A DNA stretch of 64,000 bases, from positions 29,539,210 to 29,603,209 of the forward strand of contig OX031073.1 in assembly GCA_943736015.1 (NCBI GenBank). The letters run 5' to 3'. This document shows, in pieces, positions 35,323 to 46,794 of the stretch. Position 1 is the first letter of the stretch; each line of letters opens with the position of its first letter. The notes beneath the pieces are model-generated. The model was not told where the DNA came from. It did not search any database and was given only the letters and a program-made list of their open reading frames with translations. The DNA comes from Tridacna crocea (Eukaryota; Mollusca; Bivalvia; Cardiida; Cardiidae). Position numbers and translations under genes: made by a program.

Positions 35323-35457
35323 AAGTGTATCCATATTGCCCCTTTTAAGACTTTTGCCGACTGAAAGCCTTTGCAGACAAAAGATCAAATGTTTCTCATT
35401 ATACTGATTTAAAATATGAATCTTCACAGTTGTATGTGTTATAGATCATGACTGTTT

Positions 35458-37640
35458 TAGTCCACCTGATCACAACATGCTCAAGGGGAGCTTTTAAGAT
35501 CACCCAGTGTTCGTCATCCATTGTGCATCGTGTATCGTCAACAATTCTTTAAACATCAACTCCTCCTAAACTAGGGTTTTTCTTCCCTTCCTGTGGGGCT
35601 GAATTTCGGCCCCATTCCCAATTGCAAAAAGTGTATTTTTTTCCCAATTCCATTAGATAAAATTCCCAACGAGACGCTAGATAATGAAAATAGTCTGATG
35701 TATCAGCAAGAGTTTTACCTGACACAAATTTGTGGGCATTGACCACAGTTCAAGCAAGAAATCGACACACATTGTATTGTAGGTATGAAAATATTTGGGG
35801 GTGAATTAACTATAGACTGCATCCATATATTTCAACCGATTCATGCATTGACTGGATTATCTAGCTGTAAACCGTTCTTCGTTTACACATACAAAATACA
35901 GACGACCGTTCACTTCTAGGCAACTGCCACATGTATATTGCAGCAAAGCAGAGTTTCATGAGACAAAAATAAAGAACCCAGCTCCTAAATTGACAGCCCT
36001 GAATCAGGAAAAAGTTACGAAAAATACCCGGGCAAATCTAGTCCACGATGATTTTTCCCCTTTCAAATTTCAATTGGTTGTCTCGAGCGGTTCATATAAA
36101 GCAAATTTCAAGTGTGAAGTTTACTCTCTTCTATTAATTTTTAACAGTTTCTTTTTAATACTGTCCTAGGTCTACCAAGGAAAACATTTGACGATTTTCC
36201 AATCTTTCTTTATATGTGAAAGCACACAAAAAATTATTTCAAAGATTAATCGTCATGGGAGAAAAAAAAAAAAAAAAAAACATGAAAACCCATGACAAAA
36301 CAATTGTCAAACAAGACCTCAACCAATCAGAGGCTCTTCAATCTGTCGTATCAAGCCTTGATAATGACCTCTATCAGCTGACTTGCATACACACAATATA
36401 AAAAATAAAACAGGAAAATAATTCCTTTATTCATTCCCCAGAAAAACAAATATCTTTATTTAAATATCCTACCTAATAGGGTGGGGGGTGGGGAGGTTCT
36501 TACAGCTTAGACACTTGAACTAATTTGAAAAGATAAAAGAGAGCAAATCCATCCACAATGAAAGAGGTTGGGAAAAAAGAAGCAGTATTGATTCAGTAGT
36601 ACATTAAATGCCTTAATAACTTTATTGTAAGGTAAAATGTGTTCCAAACTCTAAAGTTTTTGTCAACTGATATTTTTTTTCCAATTTTGACATTTTGTTG
36701 ATGATTTTTTCCCAGTTTGGCCAGAGCCTTTTCCCAAAATGCATGGATAGAGACCTGTATACCGCCGGGCCATTTTGGACTTAACTTGGCTGGAATGTTC
36801 CTTGGGAGGTCCTCTTTAGAAATTGTTCACAGAATTTGATTCCATAAAAACTCTGGTTACAATGGCAACCGAATGGAATTTTCTAGGATTTTTTTTTTAA
36901 ATTCTTCTCTGAACCGCGGGTTAGATTTTGAAATGATTTCACACAGATGTTCCTTGGGTGACCCATTTTTTAAAGCTTTTCGAGAAATTTTGATCCATCA
37001 AGAAAAGTGGCTCTGGTGATTGGGGGGTTCTTGCACTATACGGAAATGATGATTTTTTTAGAAATTCTTATTCTCTGAAACCACAGGTCAGATTTAAAAT
37101 AATTTCACAGAGATGTTCTTTGGGCCACTCTTAAGTTCGAAAACTGTTCGCAAAATTTTGATCAGTCAATAAAACACGGCTCTGGTGAAAGGGGGCTACT
37201 TGCACTATACAGAAATGAAGAAATTCCTAAAAATTCTTCTTCTCTGGAATGGCTGATCAGATTTTGAAATTATTTAACAGAGATGTTTCTTGGATGACCC
37301 ATTTTAACTGTTCACAAAATTTTGATCCATCGAGAAACAGGGCTATGGTGACTGGGGCCTAGTTGCACTATACGGAAATGAAAAAAAAAATCTTGAAAAT
37401 TCTTATTCTCTGAAATGGAAGGCCAGATTTTAAAATAATTTCACAGAAATATTCCTTTGATAACTATTTTCAAAAGTTGTTCTAGAAATTTTGATCCGTC
37501 AAGAAACATGGCTCTGGTGACTGGGGGCACTTGCACTGTGTGGCTATGAAGAAATTCTTAAAAATTTAAAAATTCTTCTCTGAAATGGCTGGTCAGATTT
37601 TGAAATAATTTCACAGAAATGTGGCTTTGTGACCCTTTTT
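35458..37640 (+). mobile_element. HINE type 1 split by a 1.2-kb insertion, 3'-truncated
   Basis: 5' part 35,458-35,571 (AGTCCACCTGATCACAAC) and continuation from about 36,764 (GCCGGGCCATTTTGG). Core type as at 24,155-25,764. The 3' side runs into the next HINE at 37,641. Confidence 0.65.
35572..36763. mobile_element. 1.2-kb insertion of unknown class
   Basis: Interrupts the HINE phrase CTCCTAAAC...CGCTGGGCC. Ends CTAGGGTTTTTCTTCCC and near GAGACCTGTATACC; both sides carry TTCCCAATTCC-like words. Contains an A20-like tract at about 36,259-36,280. No transposase frame. Confidence 0.5.
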
Positions 37641-38298
37641 AGCTCACCTGAGCACAACATGATCAAGGAGAGCTTTTAGGATCGTGCTGTGACCGTCATG
37701 TGTCTTCGGTTGTCCGTTTTCCATTGTCAACAACTTTTTTAAACATCTCCTTCCCCAAAACCATTTGGCCGATTTTGGGAGGTCCTCTTTAGAAGTTGTT
37801 CACAAAATTTGATTCCATCAAAAACTTTGGTTACCATGGAAACCAAATGGAATTTTCTAAGATTCTTTTTAAAAATCTCTTCTGAAACCACTGGTCAGAT
37901 TTTGAAATAATTTCACAGAAATGTTCCTTTGATGACACTTTTCAAAAAGTGTTTGCAAAATGCTAATTTGTCAATAAACATGGCTCTGGTGAATGGGGGT
38001 TACTTGCACTGTATGGCCATGAAGAAATTCTTTAAATTCTTTTTCTCTGACACGGCTTATCAAATTTTGAAATAATTTCACAGAAATCTGTCTTGGCTGA
38101 CCCTTTTCAAAAATTATTTGCAAAATTTTGATCCATCATGAAACATGGCTCTGATGGCTGTGGGCCATTTACACTATACACACATGAAGAAATTCCTAAA
38201 AATTCTTCTCTGAAAAGGCTGATCAGATTTTGAAGATATTGGCTATGGTCCCCTAAAAAATTCAGGTGAGAGATCCAGGGCCAACTTGGCCCTCTTGT
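37641..38298 (+). mobile_element. HINE type 1 (paralogue of 53,752-54,449)
   Basis: AGCTCACCTGAGCACAACATG start, core, three monomers of the 'GGCTCTGGTGAATGGGGG' type, 3' end TTCAGGTGAGAGATCCAGG, hairpin, CTCTTGT. Confidence 0.75.
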
Positions 38299-38917
38299 TT
38301 CTTTTTGCATTATAAACCCATGGTGTATGTTAGAAAATGAGCGGTTTCACTGCCAGTAGAGTAGTATGGGCCCTCTAGGGCCTCTAGTTAAGTTGGTGAT
38401 ATGAAAATCTGAATAACTTCTTTTAACTGGCATTGTCAAGCATTTCTTTTTTTGTGTATTAGGTATTTAAGGATACATGCCACATTTTTTTTTGTTTGTT
38501 TCCCTACAGACACTTTTTTTTTGCTTGTATGATAATATGTGTGCAGAGTAAAATAATAAAATGATCAGAAAATCATGTTGCAGAGCAAGATATAGGGATA
38601 GAGTTCTTTGAAAGGGACAACTCTTGTCAAAAAAACAAAGATTAGGCTGTAATTTCAAGCCTGAAAAAGGTTCTTAAAGGAGTAGATATTGCTCAATAAA
38701 TCATCATACTTATCAATGTGATTTTTTGCAAAAAGTACAAAGGATCAATCTAAAGAATAGATGCACTCCAGACATACCAGTAACAATTAGAAATGTTCTA
38801 ACATGTTAACAAGGATGTATTTTCTGATCAATTTCCTGCGATCAAAAACAAAAATCTGCTGACAGATTTTTCTTAAATAATGCGCAGAAAAAGTGCTATC
38901 CAATATCTTACATTTTT
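38299..38917. other. spacer; contains an empty HINE site and a CTAG-type hairpin end
   Basis: GGGCCCTCTAGGGCC then TCTAGTT at about 38,370-38,391 looks like the 3' end of another rolling-circle family. CTACAGACACTTTTTTTTTG at about 38,506-38,523 is the unoccupied equivalent of the HINE site at 54,642. No gene. Confidence 0.5.
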
Positions 38918-39934
38918 AGTTCCACTGGCTGAAGGCCAGCGGGCTTATGTCATTGCCTGGTGTCCATCATTCGTCCGTCCGTCCATGCATTTACTTTTAT
39001 TTTAAACATCTTCTCCTCTGAGACTACCCATCCAATTTTGATGAAACTTCACAGAAATGATCTTGTCATGCCATGGTCCTCTTCAGAATTTCTTGAGAGA
39101 ATTTGATTCATTAAAAAACCAAGTTTGAAAATATTGGAAATCTTTGAAAATCTTCTTGTCTGCAACCATAAGGCGCAGGGCTATCAAATTTGGCATTCTA
39201 TGAAGTTTCTTCAAATTATAGCCCTAGGGTGAAATTTAACCCACCCTGGGGGTCACAAGTTTTACATGGGCTTATATGTAGAAAAATTTAAAAATCTTCC
39301 TGTACCTAACCATGAGGCGTACAGTTGCCAAATTTTGCATGTGGCTTTATCTAGTGGGCGTCTACCAAGAGTGCCCAAATTATAGCCTTTAGGTCAAATT
39401 TGAAGCCATCCTGGGGGTTTGAAGTTTTACATGGGCTTGTATAGGGAACACTTTAGAAATCTCCCTGTATTCGGCCATGATGCCTACAGTTACCAAATTT
39501 TGCATATGGCTTATATCCAGTGGTCCTCTGCCAAAAGGTCCCTGAGGCCAAAAGTTCCCTGAAGTCAAAATTAGCACCGCCCCAGGGATCACAAGTTTTA
39601 AATGGGCTTATAGAGAGAAAACTTCAGAAATCGCCCTGTACGTAAACATAAAGCCTTGGGCTACCAATTTCCCATGCAGCTTTGTCTAGTGGGCCTTTAC
39701 CAAGAGTGGGTAAATTATAGCCCTAGGGTCGAAGTTGATTCATCCCCAGGGGTCAGAAGTTTTGCAAAGGCTTATATAGTGAAACCTGTAGAAATCTTAT
39801 TGTTACTAATAATTTCAGTCCTGTCTCAGGGGTCTTGTATTCAAAACCAGTTGACTAAGTATTGTAATGCTTGGCATGTAGGGAATCTACATACTAGCCA
39901 GTGGAGCAATATAGGGCCATCATGGCCCTCTTGT
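38918..39934 (+). mobile_element. HINE type 2 (paralogue of 57,201-58,236)
   Basis: AGTTCCACTGGCTGAAGGCC start, TCCGTCCGTCC, core, four ~178-bp monomers, 3' end AGCCAGTGGAGCAATATAGG, hairpin GGGCCATCATGGCCC, TCTTGT. Confidence 0.8.
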
Positions 39935-41051
39935 TTAAAGATATGATACATTTTTAAGAGTTATTGACGAAATGAATCAACTGCCTTTATTGTAAACACA
40001 GATTTTTGTGTGATTTGGCATCCAGATAATTTGTAATTCTCCTATTTTTCTTCTGCATCTGGAATTTTCAGATATTTAAAAGGCAATGAACACTCTACAT
40101 ATTACAATTGGAATAAAATGCTATGTCACTGTCATCCTAACTTAACGAAATATAATAGAGTTTACAAAGAATGAGCAATATAGTTAGGGGATATGTCCTT
40201 ACTACCATATTTAGTTACATGGCATCTTACCATGCATTCTTAGGTTTTCTGATATTGCAGTATTAACTTTTGACAAATATTTAGAATTCTAAACATGAAA
40301 TTCGTCTATCTGGAAAATAATGGGAAAAGGAGAAAATGCTGGTTGCATCTAGGTTTTTTCTTTTGCCATAAATTTTTGCGAAGCTTTTTCTCAGGGCATT
40401 GTAAAGTTTGGATTATTTGGTAAAGAAAAAACTTTTCATTATCAACAAGAAATTTCAATAAAACAGATTTATCTTGAGTTTTCTAAAATTGTCCTGGTAC
40501 TTATCGTGTATCTGGTAGCAGAAATATGCTACCATAGAAAATATGTCATGCTACCCTCAAAAGTTTACCATCACAATTTATTTGTGTTTCTGTATTTTTT
40601 ATCCTTTGTTTGAAATTGATTATTCATTTGCCATATCATACAAAAGATTATCAGTTGAAAGAATGGGAGAAATGTAATCAAGACTAGGTGCTCGGAGTTA
40701 TGACCTGTCTCTTTGTCAAAAAATGACTAAACAAACTCTGCGCCAGAAGGCTGCATTAAATCTTTCCTAAATAATAAAATTTTTGTATTGTCCAAACTCC
40801 AGTCATTTTCCGACATATTTATGTGGCTTATATGATGAAAGTAGAAGAAAAAATCACTGAGATGTTACTAGCATATCCCCTTTTCTGCAATAAATTCTTT
40901 ACGGTTGTTAAAACTCATGATTGTCATGAAGGATTAGAACAATTTGTGAAGTGTCTAAAGCCAAGAAAAGGTTTTATTTACATTTTTCGTTCTGAAAAAA
41001 ATCTTAGATGATACTGTAATAAAATTTGGTTGTTTTCTCTTTAAATCATAG
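39935..41051. other. intron sequence duplicated at 58,237-59,358
   Basis: Contains a MITE fragment at about 40,320-40,425 (gggaaaaggagaaaatgctg). A 62-codon frame at 40,823-41,011 is broken in the paralogue near 59,130-59,310 (codon and frame differences), so I do not call it. Confidence 0.5.
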
Positions 41052-41153
41052 ATACAAGATGTTGATGCAATTACATTAGTGTGCAGCCAACACCCAACAA
41101 ATAAATCAGGAAATGTTATTGATGACAACAAGGGATTAGGTGAAACTTCAGAG
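41052..41153 (+). CDS. exon X, copy 1 (GC donor)
   Basis: Acceptor TTAAATCATAG; 34 codons beginning IQDVDAITLVCSQHPTNKSG and ending GLGETSE; donor GAG|GCAAGT, a GC donor in a strong context. Phase 0 at both ends, compatible with the end of the exon at 32,873-32,982 and with the Y exons. The peptide is polar and likely disordered; no family recognised. Two more copies (59,359 and 61,906) keep acceptor, length and GC donor, which is why I accept the GC donor. If it were not used, the frame would run on into a MITE. Confidence 0.6.
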
Positions 41154-41215
41154 GCAAGTTATGATTCTGGGGCGAAGTTTCCACTTTATCTATTACAATG
41201 TGCACTTACATCTAT

Positions 41216-41443
41216 TCAACCCTTTACCAAACGACAAAATTCTAGACTTGTCCAAACTGAAAGCACTTGCAGACGACAAAATAAACATAACAAAAAATTG
41301 AAATTTGTTTCCAACAGGGTAAGAAACATTGTGGAAGAAGGAGAAAATGCTTGTTACCAACATTTCCGCCTTTTCCGACAATGTTTTCCAAAGGCTTCTA
41401 TCTCAGGGTGGTAAAAACCCGGGATTGTTTGGTAAAGGGTTAA
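41216..41443 (+). mobile_element. piggyBac-like MITE
   Basis: TCAA (changed TTAA) then CCCTTTACCAAACGAC at the left; TTTGGTAAAGGG then TTAA at the right; internal hairpin around gagaaaatgcttgttacc. The paralogue at 59,523-59,751 keeps TTAA on both sides. The third block lacks it (CATCTATTTTAGACTC near 62,062), an empty site. Confidence 0.8.
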
Positions 41444-41573
41444 GACTCTAAATTTTAGATCAAGGTTTTTGTGGAAAAAACGGACAATCTTGCAGATATC
41501 AAGCTACAAATGCAGAATGACTTAATTTACAACCCATCTTTTATCTCATCTTAGCACGAATTTCTCAATGTGA

Positions 41574-41867
41574 TTGTATGATGATTGATTGTATGGTGTA
41601 TAATGCCTTTTTCTACATTATTTCAATTATATTGCGGCTGCCAGTTCACTTATCCATGCTTTCCTAGAGTTTTTTTTACCAGTACTCCGCAAAATATTCT
41701 TTTTAAGTAACCGGCTGCTTTCCCACATTACCATCATTGAAATATTGGTCAGCAATGGGAGAGGAATGAATCCTGTTGCAATGACTATCATCAGTCCTTG
41801 GAAAGAAATCGGCAGAGCCCTTGTTCTCAAGTCCTACACACTACTGACTGCACTACTGGGGCGGGGC
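41574..41867 (-). mobile_element. tRNA-derived SINE, array unit A
   Basis: Flanked by the direct repeat AATTTCTCAATGTGA (41,559-41,573 and 41,868-41,882). Minus-strand reading gives a tRNA-like head at the right and a tail at the left (GTATACACCATACAATC type). About 19 bp of the head, including the B box, is missing in this copy. Confidence 0.7.
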
Positions 41868-41992
41868 AATTTCTCAATGTGAGCTATTTTGATAACTCAC
41901 CATCTTTTGTTTCTCTGTCCCTTACTGATCTGTTAACTGTTCATCCTTCAGTTTATTTAGATAGAAAATGTTAGTTTTCTTTCATGTTACAG

Positions 41993-42085
41993 TCAGATGC
42001 TACCCAACTAGAACGACAGCCTGCTACACCTATACCGCAATTAAATCAACAACGAGGCCCTTCACAACAGTCACGTAATATCGTG
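41993..42085 (+). CDS. exon Y, copy A
   Basis: Acceptor TTTCTTTCATGTTACAG, donor GTG|GTAAGG. Exactly 31 codons, phase 0 at both ends, starting SDATQLERQPATPIPQ and ending SQQSRNIV. Rich in Q, P, S, T and N; likely a disordered linker. No family recognised. Because the exon is symmetric, any number of copies can be included or skipped without a frameshift. Copies B and D are identical to it over all 93 bp. Confidence 0.65.
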
Positions 42086-42189
42086 GTAAGGGTAGAGTCT
42101 TGATATATTACAGTTACCTTTAGAAGCCTCTGCAGCAGAAGCCTTTTTAAATTGGAATGTTAAGAGAAAGCATAAGTTTGCTGTGGGTT

Positions 42190-42480
42190 TTAAGCTCCAC
42201 TATCCAGTGGCAAGAAAACTCATTTCAAGGCTATTTATCCAAATATCTGTCTTTGTCTAACTTTCATTTCAAATATGTTCTTCTCTTAAATCACCCATCA
42301 CTTTCGACAAAACCCCCACAGAAATTATTCTACCATGACCCTCTTCAGAATCTTGTCAAAAATTTGTTTTCTGGTAAAAACCTTGGTTGCCACTGCAAGG
42401 AAATTGAAGAATATTCAAAATCTTTAAAAAGTTTGTCCAAAATTATTAGACCCAGGGCTGCCAAATTTTGCATCAAGGTA
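42190..42480 (+). mobile_element. decayed HINE type 2 fragment in array unit
   Basis: TTTTAAGCTCCACTATCCAG, then atttatccaaatatctgtc and the core phrase aaccttggttgccactgcaa match the type 2 5' part. Repeats with each unit (near 43,530, 44,873, 45,885, 46,897). Long open frames across it are passive copies of repeat sequence. Confidence 0.65.
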
Positions 42481-42895
42481 TTTGATTCAAAAAAGGATAC
42501 AAATGCAGAATGACTAAATTTACAACCCTTCTTTTATCTCACCTTAGCATGAATTTCTCAGTGTGATTGTATGATGATTGATTGTATTGTGTATAATGCC
42601 TTTTTCAACATTATTTCAATTATATTGCGTTTCCAACAGGGTAAGAAACATTGTGGAAGAAGGAGAAAATGCTTGTTACCAACAGTTTCGCCTGTTCCTA
42701 CAATGTTTTCCAAAGGCTTCTATCTCAGGGTGGTAAAAACCCGGGATTGTTTGGTAAAGGGTTAAGACTCTAAATTTTAGATCAAGGTTTTTGTGGAAAA
42801 AACGGACAATCTTGCAGATATCAAGCTACAAATGCAGAATGACTTAATTTACAACCGTTCTTTTATCTCATCTTAGCACGAATTTCTCAATGTGA

Positions 42896-43209
42896 TTGTA
42901 TGATGATTGATTGTGTGGTGTATAATGCCTTTTTCTACATTATTTCAATTATATTGCGGCTGCCAGTTCACTTATCCATGCTTTCCTGGAGTTTTTTTTA
43001 CCAGTACTTCGCAAAATATTCTTTTTAAGTCACCGGCTGCTTTCCCACATTACCATCATTGAAATATTGGTCAGCAATGGGAGAGGAATGAATCCTGTTG
43101 CAATGACTATCATCAGTCCTTGGAAAGAAATTGGCAGAGCCAGTGATTGAACTCAAGACCCCTTCTTCTCAAGTCCTACACACTACTGACTGCACTACTG
43201 GGGCGCGGC
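42896..43209 (-). mobile_element. tRNA-derived SINE, array unit B (complete)
   Basis: 314 bp between direct repeats AATTTCTCAATGTGA at 42,881-42,895 and 43,210-43,224. On the minus strand it reads GCCCCAGTAGTGCAGTC (A-box region), GTCTTGAGTTCAATCACTGG (B-box region) and a body ending in an AATATAAT/TACACCATACAATC tail. Degenerate tRNA promoter boxes plus a molluscan-type SINE tail. Confidence 0.8.
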
Positions 43210-43334
43210 AATTTCTCAATGTGAGCTATTTTGATAACTCACCATCTTTTGTTTCTCTGTCCCTTACTGATCTGTTAACTGTTCATCCTTCAGTTTATTT
43301 AGATAGAAAATGTTAGTTTTCTTTCATGTTACAG

Positions 43335-43427
43335 TCAGATGCTACCCAACTAGAACGACAGCCTGCTACACCTATACCGCAATTAAATCAACAACGAGGC
43401 CCTTCACAACAGTCACGTAATATCGTG
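43335..43427 (+). CDS. exon Y, copy B
   Basis: Same acceptor (ATGTTACAG), same donor (GTG|GTAAGG) and identical 93-bp sequence to copy A. Lies 1,342 bp downstream of it. Confidence 0.6.
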
Positions 43428-43970
43428 GTAAGGGTAGAGTCTTGATAATTTACAGTTACCTTTAGAAGCCTCTGCAGCAGAAGCCTTTTTAAATTGGAAT
43501 GTTAAGAGAAAGCATAAGTTTGCTGTAATTTTAAGCTCCACTATCCAGTGGCAAGAAAACTCATTTCAAGGCTATTTATCCAAATATCTGTCTATGTCTA
43601 ACTTTCATTTCAAATATGTTCTTCTCTTAAATCACCCATCACTTTCGACAAAACCCCCACAGAAATTATTCTACCATGACCCTCTTCAGAATCTTGTCAA
43701 AAATTTGTTTTCTGGTAAAAACCTTGGTTGCCACTGCAAGGAAATTGAAGAATATTCAAAATCTTTAAAAAGTTTGTCCAAAATTATTAGACCCAGGGCT
43801 GCCAAATTTTGCATCAAGGTATTTGATTCAAAAAAGGATACAAATGCAGAATGACTAAATTTACAACCCTTCTTTTATCTCACCTTAGCATGAATTTCTC
43901 AGTGTGATTGTATGATGATTGATTGTATGGTGTATAATGCCTTTTTCAACATTATTTCAATTATATTCCG

Positions 43971-44103
43971 TTTCCAACAGGGTAAGAAACATTGTGGAAG
44001 AAGGAGAAAATGCTTGTTACCAACAGTTTCGCCTTTTCCGACAAGGTTTTCCAAAGGCTTCTATCTCAGGGTAGTAAAAACCCGGGATTGTTTGGTAAAG
44101 GGT
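43971..44103 (+). mobile_element. truncated MITE, array unit C
   Basis: Begins at the chimeric junction (TTTCCAACAGGGTAAG) and ends TGGTAAAGGGTTAA. Left half missing as in unit B. Confidence 0.7.
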
Positions 44104-44236
44104 TAAGACTCTAAATTTTAGATCAAGGTTTTTGTGGAAAAAACGGACAATCTTGCAGATATCAAGCTACAAATGCAGAATGACTTAATTTACAACCCAT
44201 CTTTTATCTCATCTTAGCACGAATTTCTCAATGTGA

Positions 44237-44550
44237 TTGTATGATGATTGATTGTATGGTGTATAATGCCTTTTTCTACATTATTTCAATTATATTGCGG
44301 CTGCCAGTTCACTTATCCATGCTTTCCTGGAGTTTTTTTTACCAGTACTCCGCAAAATATTCTTTTTAAGTCGACGGCTGCTTTCCCACATTACCATCAT
44401 TGAAATATTGGTCAGCACTGGGAGAGGAATGAATCCTATTGTAATGACTATCATCAGTCCTTGGAAAGAAATTGGCAGAGCCAGAGATTGAACTCAAGAC
44501 CCCTTGTTCTCAAGTCCTACACACTACTGACTGCACTACTGGGGCGGGGC
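44237..44550 (-). mobile_element. tRNA-derived SINE, array unit C
   Basis: Same element and same flanking AATTTCTCAATGTGA repeats (44,222-44,236; 44,551-44,565) as unit B. Confidence 0.75.
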
Positions 44551-44675
44551 AATTTCTCAATGTGAGCTATTTTGATAACTCACCATCTTTTGTTTCTCTG
44601 TCCCTTACTGATCTGTTAACTGTTCATCCTTCAGTTTATTTAGATAGAAAATGTTAGTTTTCTTTCATGTTACAG

Positions 44676-44768
44676 TCAGATGCTACCCAACTAGAACGAC
44701 AGCCTGCTACACCTATACCGCAATTAAATCAACAACGAGGCCCTTCACAACAGTCAAGTAATATCGTG
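44676..44768 (+). CDS. exon Y, copy C
   Basis: 31 codons with intact ACAG acceptor and GTG|GTAAGG donor. Differs from copy A by one change, giving S for R near the end (SQQSSNIV). Confidence 0.6.
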
Positions 44769-45249
44769 GTAAGGGTAGAGTCTTGATAATTTACAGTTAC
44801 CTTTAGAAGCCTCTGCAGCAGAAGCCTTTTTAAATTGGAATGTTAAGAGAAAGCATAAGTTTGCTGTAGGTTTTAAGCTCCACTATCCAGTGGCAAGAAA
44901 ACTCATTTCAAGGCTATTTATCCAAATATCTGTCTTTGTCTAACTTTCATTTCAAATATGTTCTTCTCTTAAATCACCCATCACTTTCGACAAAACCCCC
45001 ACAGAAATTATTCTACCATGACCCTCTTCAGAATCTTGTCAAAAATTTGTTTTCTGGTAAAAACCTTGGTTGCAACTGCAAGGAAACTGAAGAATATTCA
45101 AAATCTTTAAAAAGCTTGTCCAAAATTATTAGACCCAGGGCTACCAAGTTTTGCATCAAGGTTTTTGATTCAAAAAAGGATACAAATGTAGGATGACTTA
45201 ATTTACAACCGTTCTTTTATCTCATCTTAGCATGAATTTCTCAATGTGA

Positions 45250-45563
45250 TTGTATGATGATTGATTGTATGGTGTATAATGCCTTTTTCAACATCATTTC
45301 AATTATATTGCGGCTGCCAGTTCACTTATCCATGCTTTCCTGGAGTTTCTTTTACCAGTACTCCGCAAAATATTCTTTTTAAGTCACTGGCTGCTTCCCC
45401 ACATTACCATCATTGAAATATTGGTTAGCAATGGGAGAGGAATGAATCCTGTTGCAATGACTATCATCAGTCCTTGGAAAGAAATTGGCAGAGCCAGTGA
45501 TTGAACTCAAGACCCCTTCTTCTCAAGTCCTACACACTACTGACTGCATTACTGTGGCGCGGT
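45250..45563 (-). mobile_element. tRNA-derived SINE, array unit D
   Basis: Flanked by AATTTCTCAATGTGA (45,235-45,249) and a one-base variant AATTTCTCAACGTGA (45,564-45,578). Confidence 0.75.
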
Positions 45564-45688
45564 AATTTCTCAACGTGAGCTATTTTGATAACTCACCATC
45601 TTTTGTTTCTCTGTCCCTTACTGATCTGTTAACTGTTCATCCTTCAGTTTATTTAGATAGAAAATGTTAGTTTTCTTTCATGTTACAG

Positions 45689-45781
45689 TCAGATGCTACC
45701 CAACTAGAACGACAGCCTGCTACACCTATACCGCAATTAAATCAACAACGAGGCCCTTCACAACAGTCACGTAATATCGTG
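45689..45781 (+). CDS. exon Y, copy D
   Basis: Identical to copy A over 93 bp, with the same splice signals. Belongs to the shorter 1,013-bp unit that lacks the MITE piece. Confidence 0.6.
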
Positions 45782-46262
45782 GTAAGGGTAGAGTCTTGAT
45801 AATTTACAGTTACTTTTAGAAGCCTCTGCAGCAGAAGCCTTTTTAAATTGGAATGTTAAGAGAAAGCATAAGTTTGCTGTAGGTTTTAAGCTCCACTATC
45901 CAGTGGCAAGAAAACTCATTTCAAGGCTATTTATCCAAATATCTGTCTTTGTCTAACTTTCATTTCAAATATGTTCTTCTCTTAAATCACCCATCACTTT
46001 CGACAAAACTCCCACAAAAATTATTCTACCATGACCCTCTTCAGAATCTTGATAAAAATTTGTTTTCTGGTAAAAACCTTGGTTGCCACTGCAAGGAGAC
46101 AGAAGAATATTCAAAATCTTTAAAAAGCTTGTCCAAAATTATTAGATTCAGGGCTGCCAAATTTTGCATCAAGGTTTTTGATTCAAAAAAGGATACAAAT
46201 GTAGAATGACTTAATTTACAACCGTTCTTTTATGTCATCTTAGCATGAATTTCTTAATGTGA

Positions 46263-46576
46263 TTGTATGATGATTGATTGTGTGGTGTATAATGCCTTTT
46301 TCAACATCATTTCAATTATATTGCGGCTGCCAGTTCATTTATCCATGCTTTCCTGGAGTTTCTTTTACCAGTACTCCGCAAAATATACTTTTTAAGTCAC
46401 TGGCTGCTTCCCCACATTACCATCATTGAAATATTGGTTAGCAATGGGAGAGGAATGAATCCTGTTGCAATGACTATCATCAGTCCTTGGAAAGAAATTG
46501 GCAGAGCCAGTGATTGAACTCAAGACCCCTTCTTCTCAAGTCCTACACACTACTGACTGCACTACTGGGGCGCGGC
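46263..46576 (-). mobile_element. tRNA-derived SINE, array unit E
   Basis: Same element, with slightly changed flanking repeats (46,248-46,262 AATTTCTTAATGTGA; 46,577-46,591 AATTTCTCAATGGGA). Confidence 0.7.
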
Positions 46577-46701
46577 AATTTCTCAATGGGAGCTATTTTG
46601 ATAACTCACCATCTTTTGTTTCTCTGTCCCTTACTGATCTGTTAACTGTTCATCCTTCAGTTTATTTAGATAGAAAATGTTAGTTTTCTTTCATGTTACA
46701 G

Positions 46702-46794
46702 TCAGATGCTACCCAACTAGAACGACAGCCTGCTACACCTATGCCGCAATTAAATCAACAACCAGGCCCTTCACAACAGTCACATAATATCGTG
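46702..46794 (+). CDS. exon Y, copy E
   Basis: 31 codons, intact acceptor and GTG|GTAAGG donor. Compared with copy A: I to M (PMPQ), R to P (QQPGP) and R to H (QSHNIV). No indel. Confidence 0.6.

Larger units (their letters stand above)
37540..42280 (+). repeat. segmental duplication, copy 1
   Basis: Collinear with about 53,645-60,290, including the HINEs at 37,641 and 38,918, unique spacer (aaaataataaaatgatcag), exon X and exon Y. The match extends through introns, so this is a DNA-level duplication of a gene segment. Extents are estimated by eye. Confidence 0.75.
42630..43970 (+). repeat. tandem unit B
   Basis: One complete 1,341-bp unit from the MITE side of the chimeric junction to the SINE side of the next. 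Holds a MITE piece (42,630-42,765), SINE, exon Y copy B and HINE fragment. Confidence 0.85.

Noticed and set aside
40823-41011. 62-codon frame ending shortly before exon X
   Set aside because: Protein-like in places, but the second copy (about 59,128-59,310) has frame and residue disruptions and no splice signals match.
43131-43316. 61-codon frame repeated at 43,131, 44,472 and 46,498
   Set aside because: It runs across the antisense of a SINE tRNA head and its target repeat into unit spacer; not a protein.
42157-46209. Open frames of 86-118 codons repeated in each array unit (42,157; 43,594; 44,936; 45,949)
   Set aside because: They fall in a decayed HINE type 2 5' region, start at an arbitrary ATG and have no splice or promoter context. 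Their conservation is explained by very recent tandem duplication.
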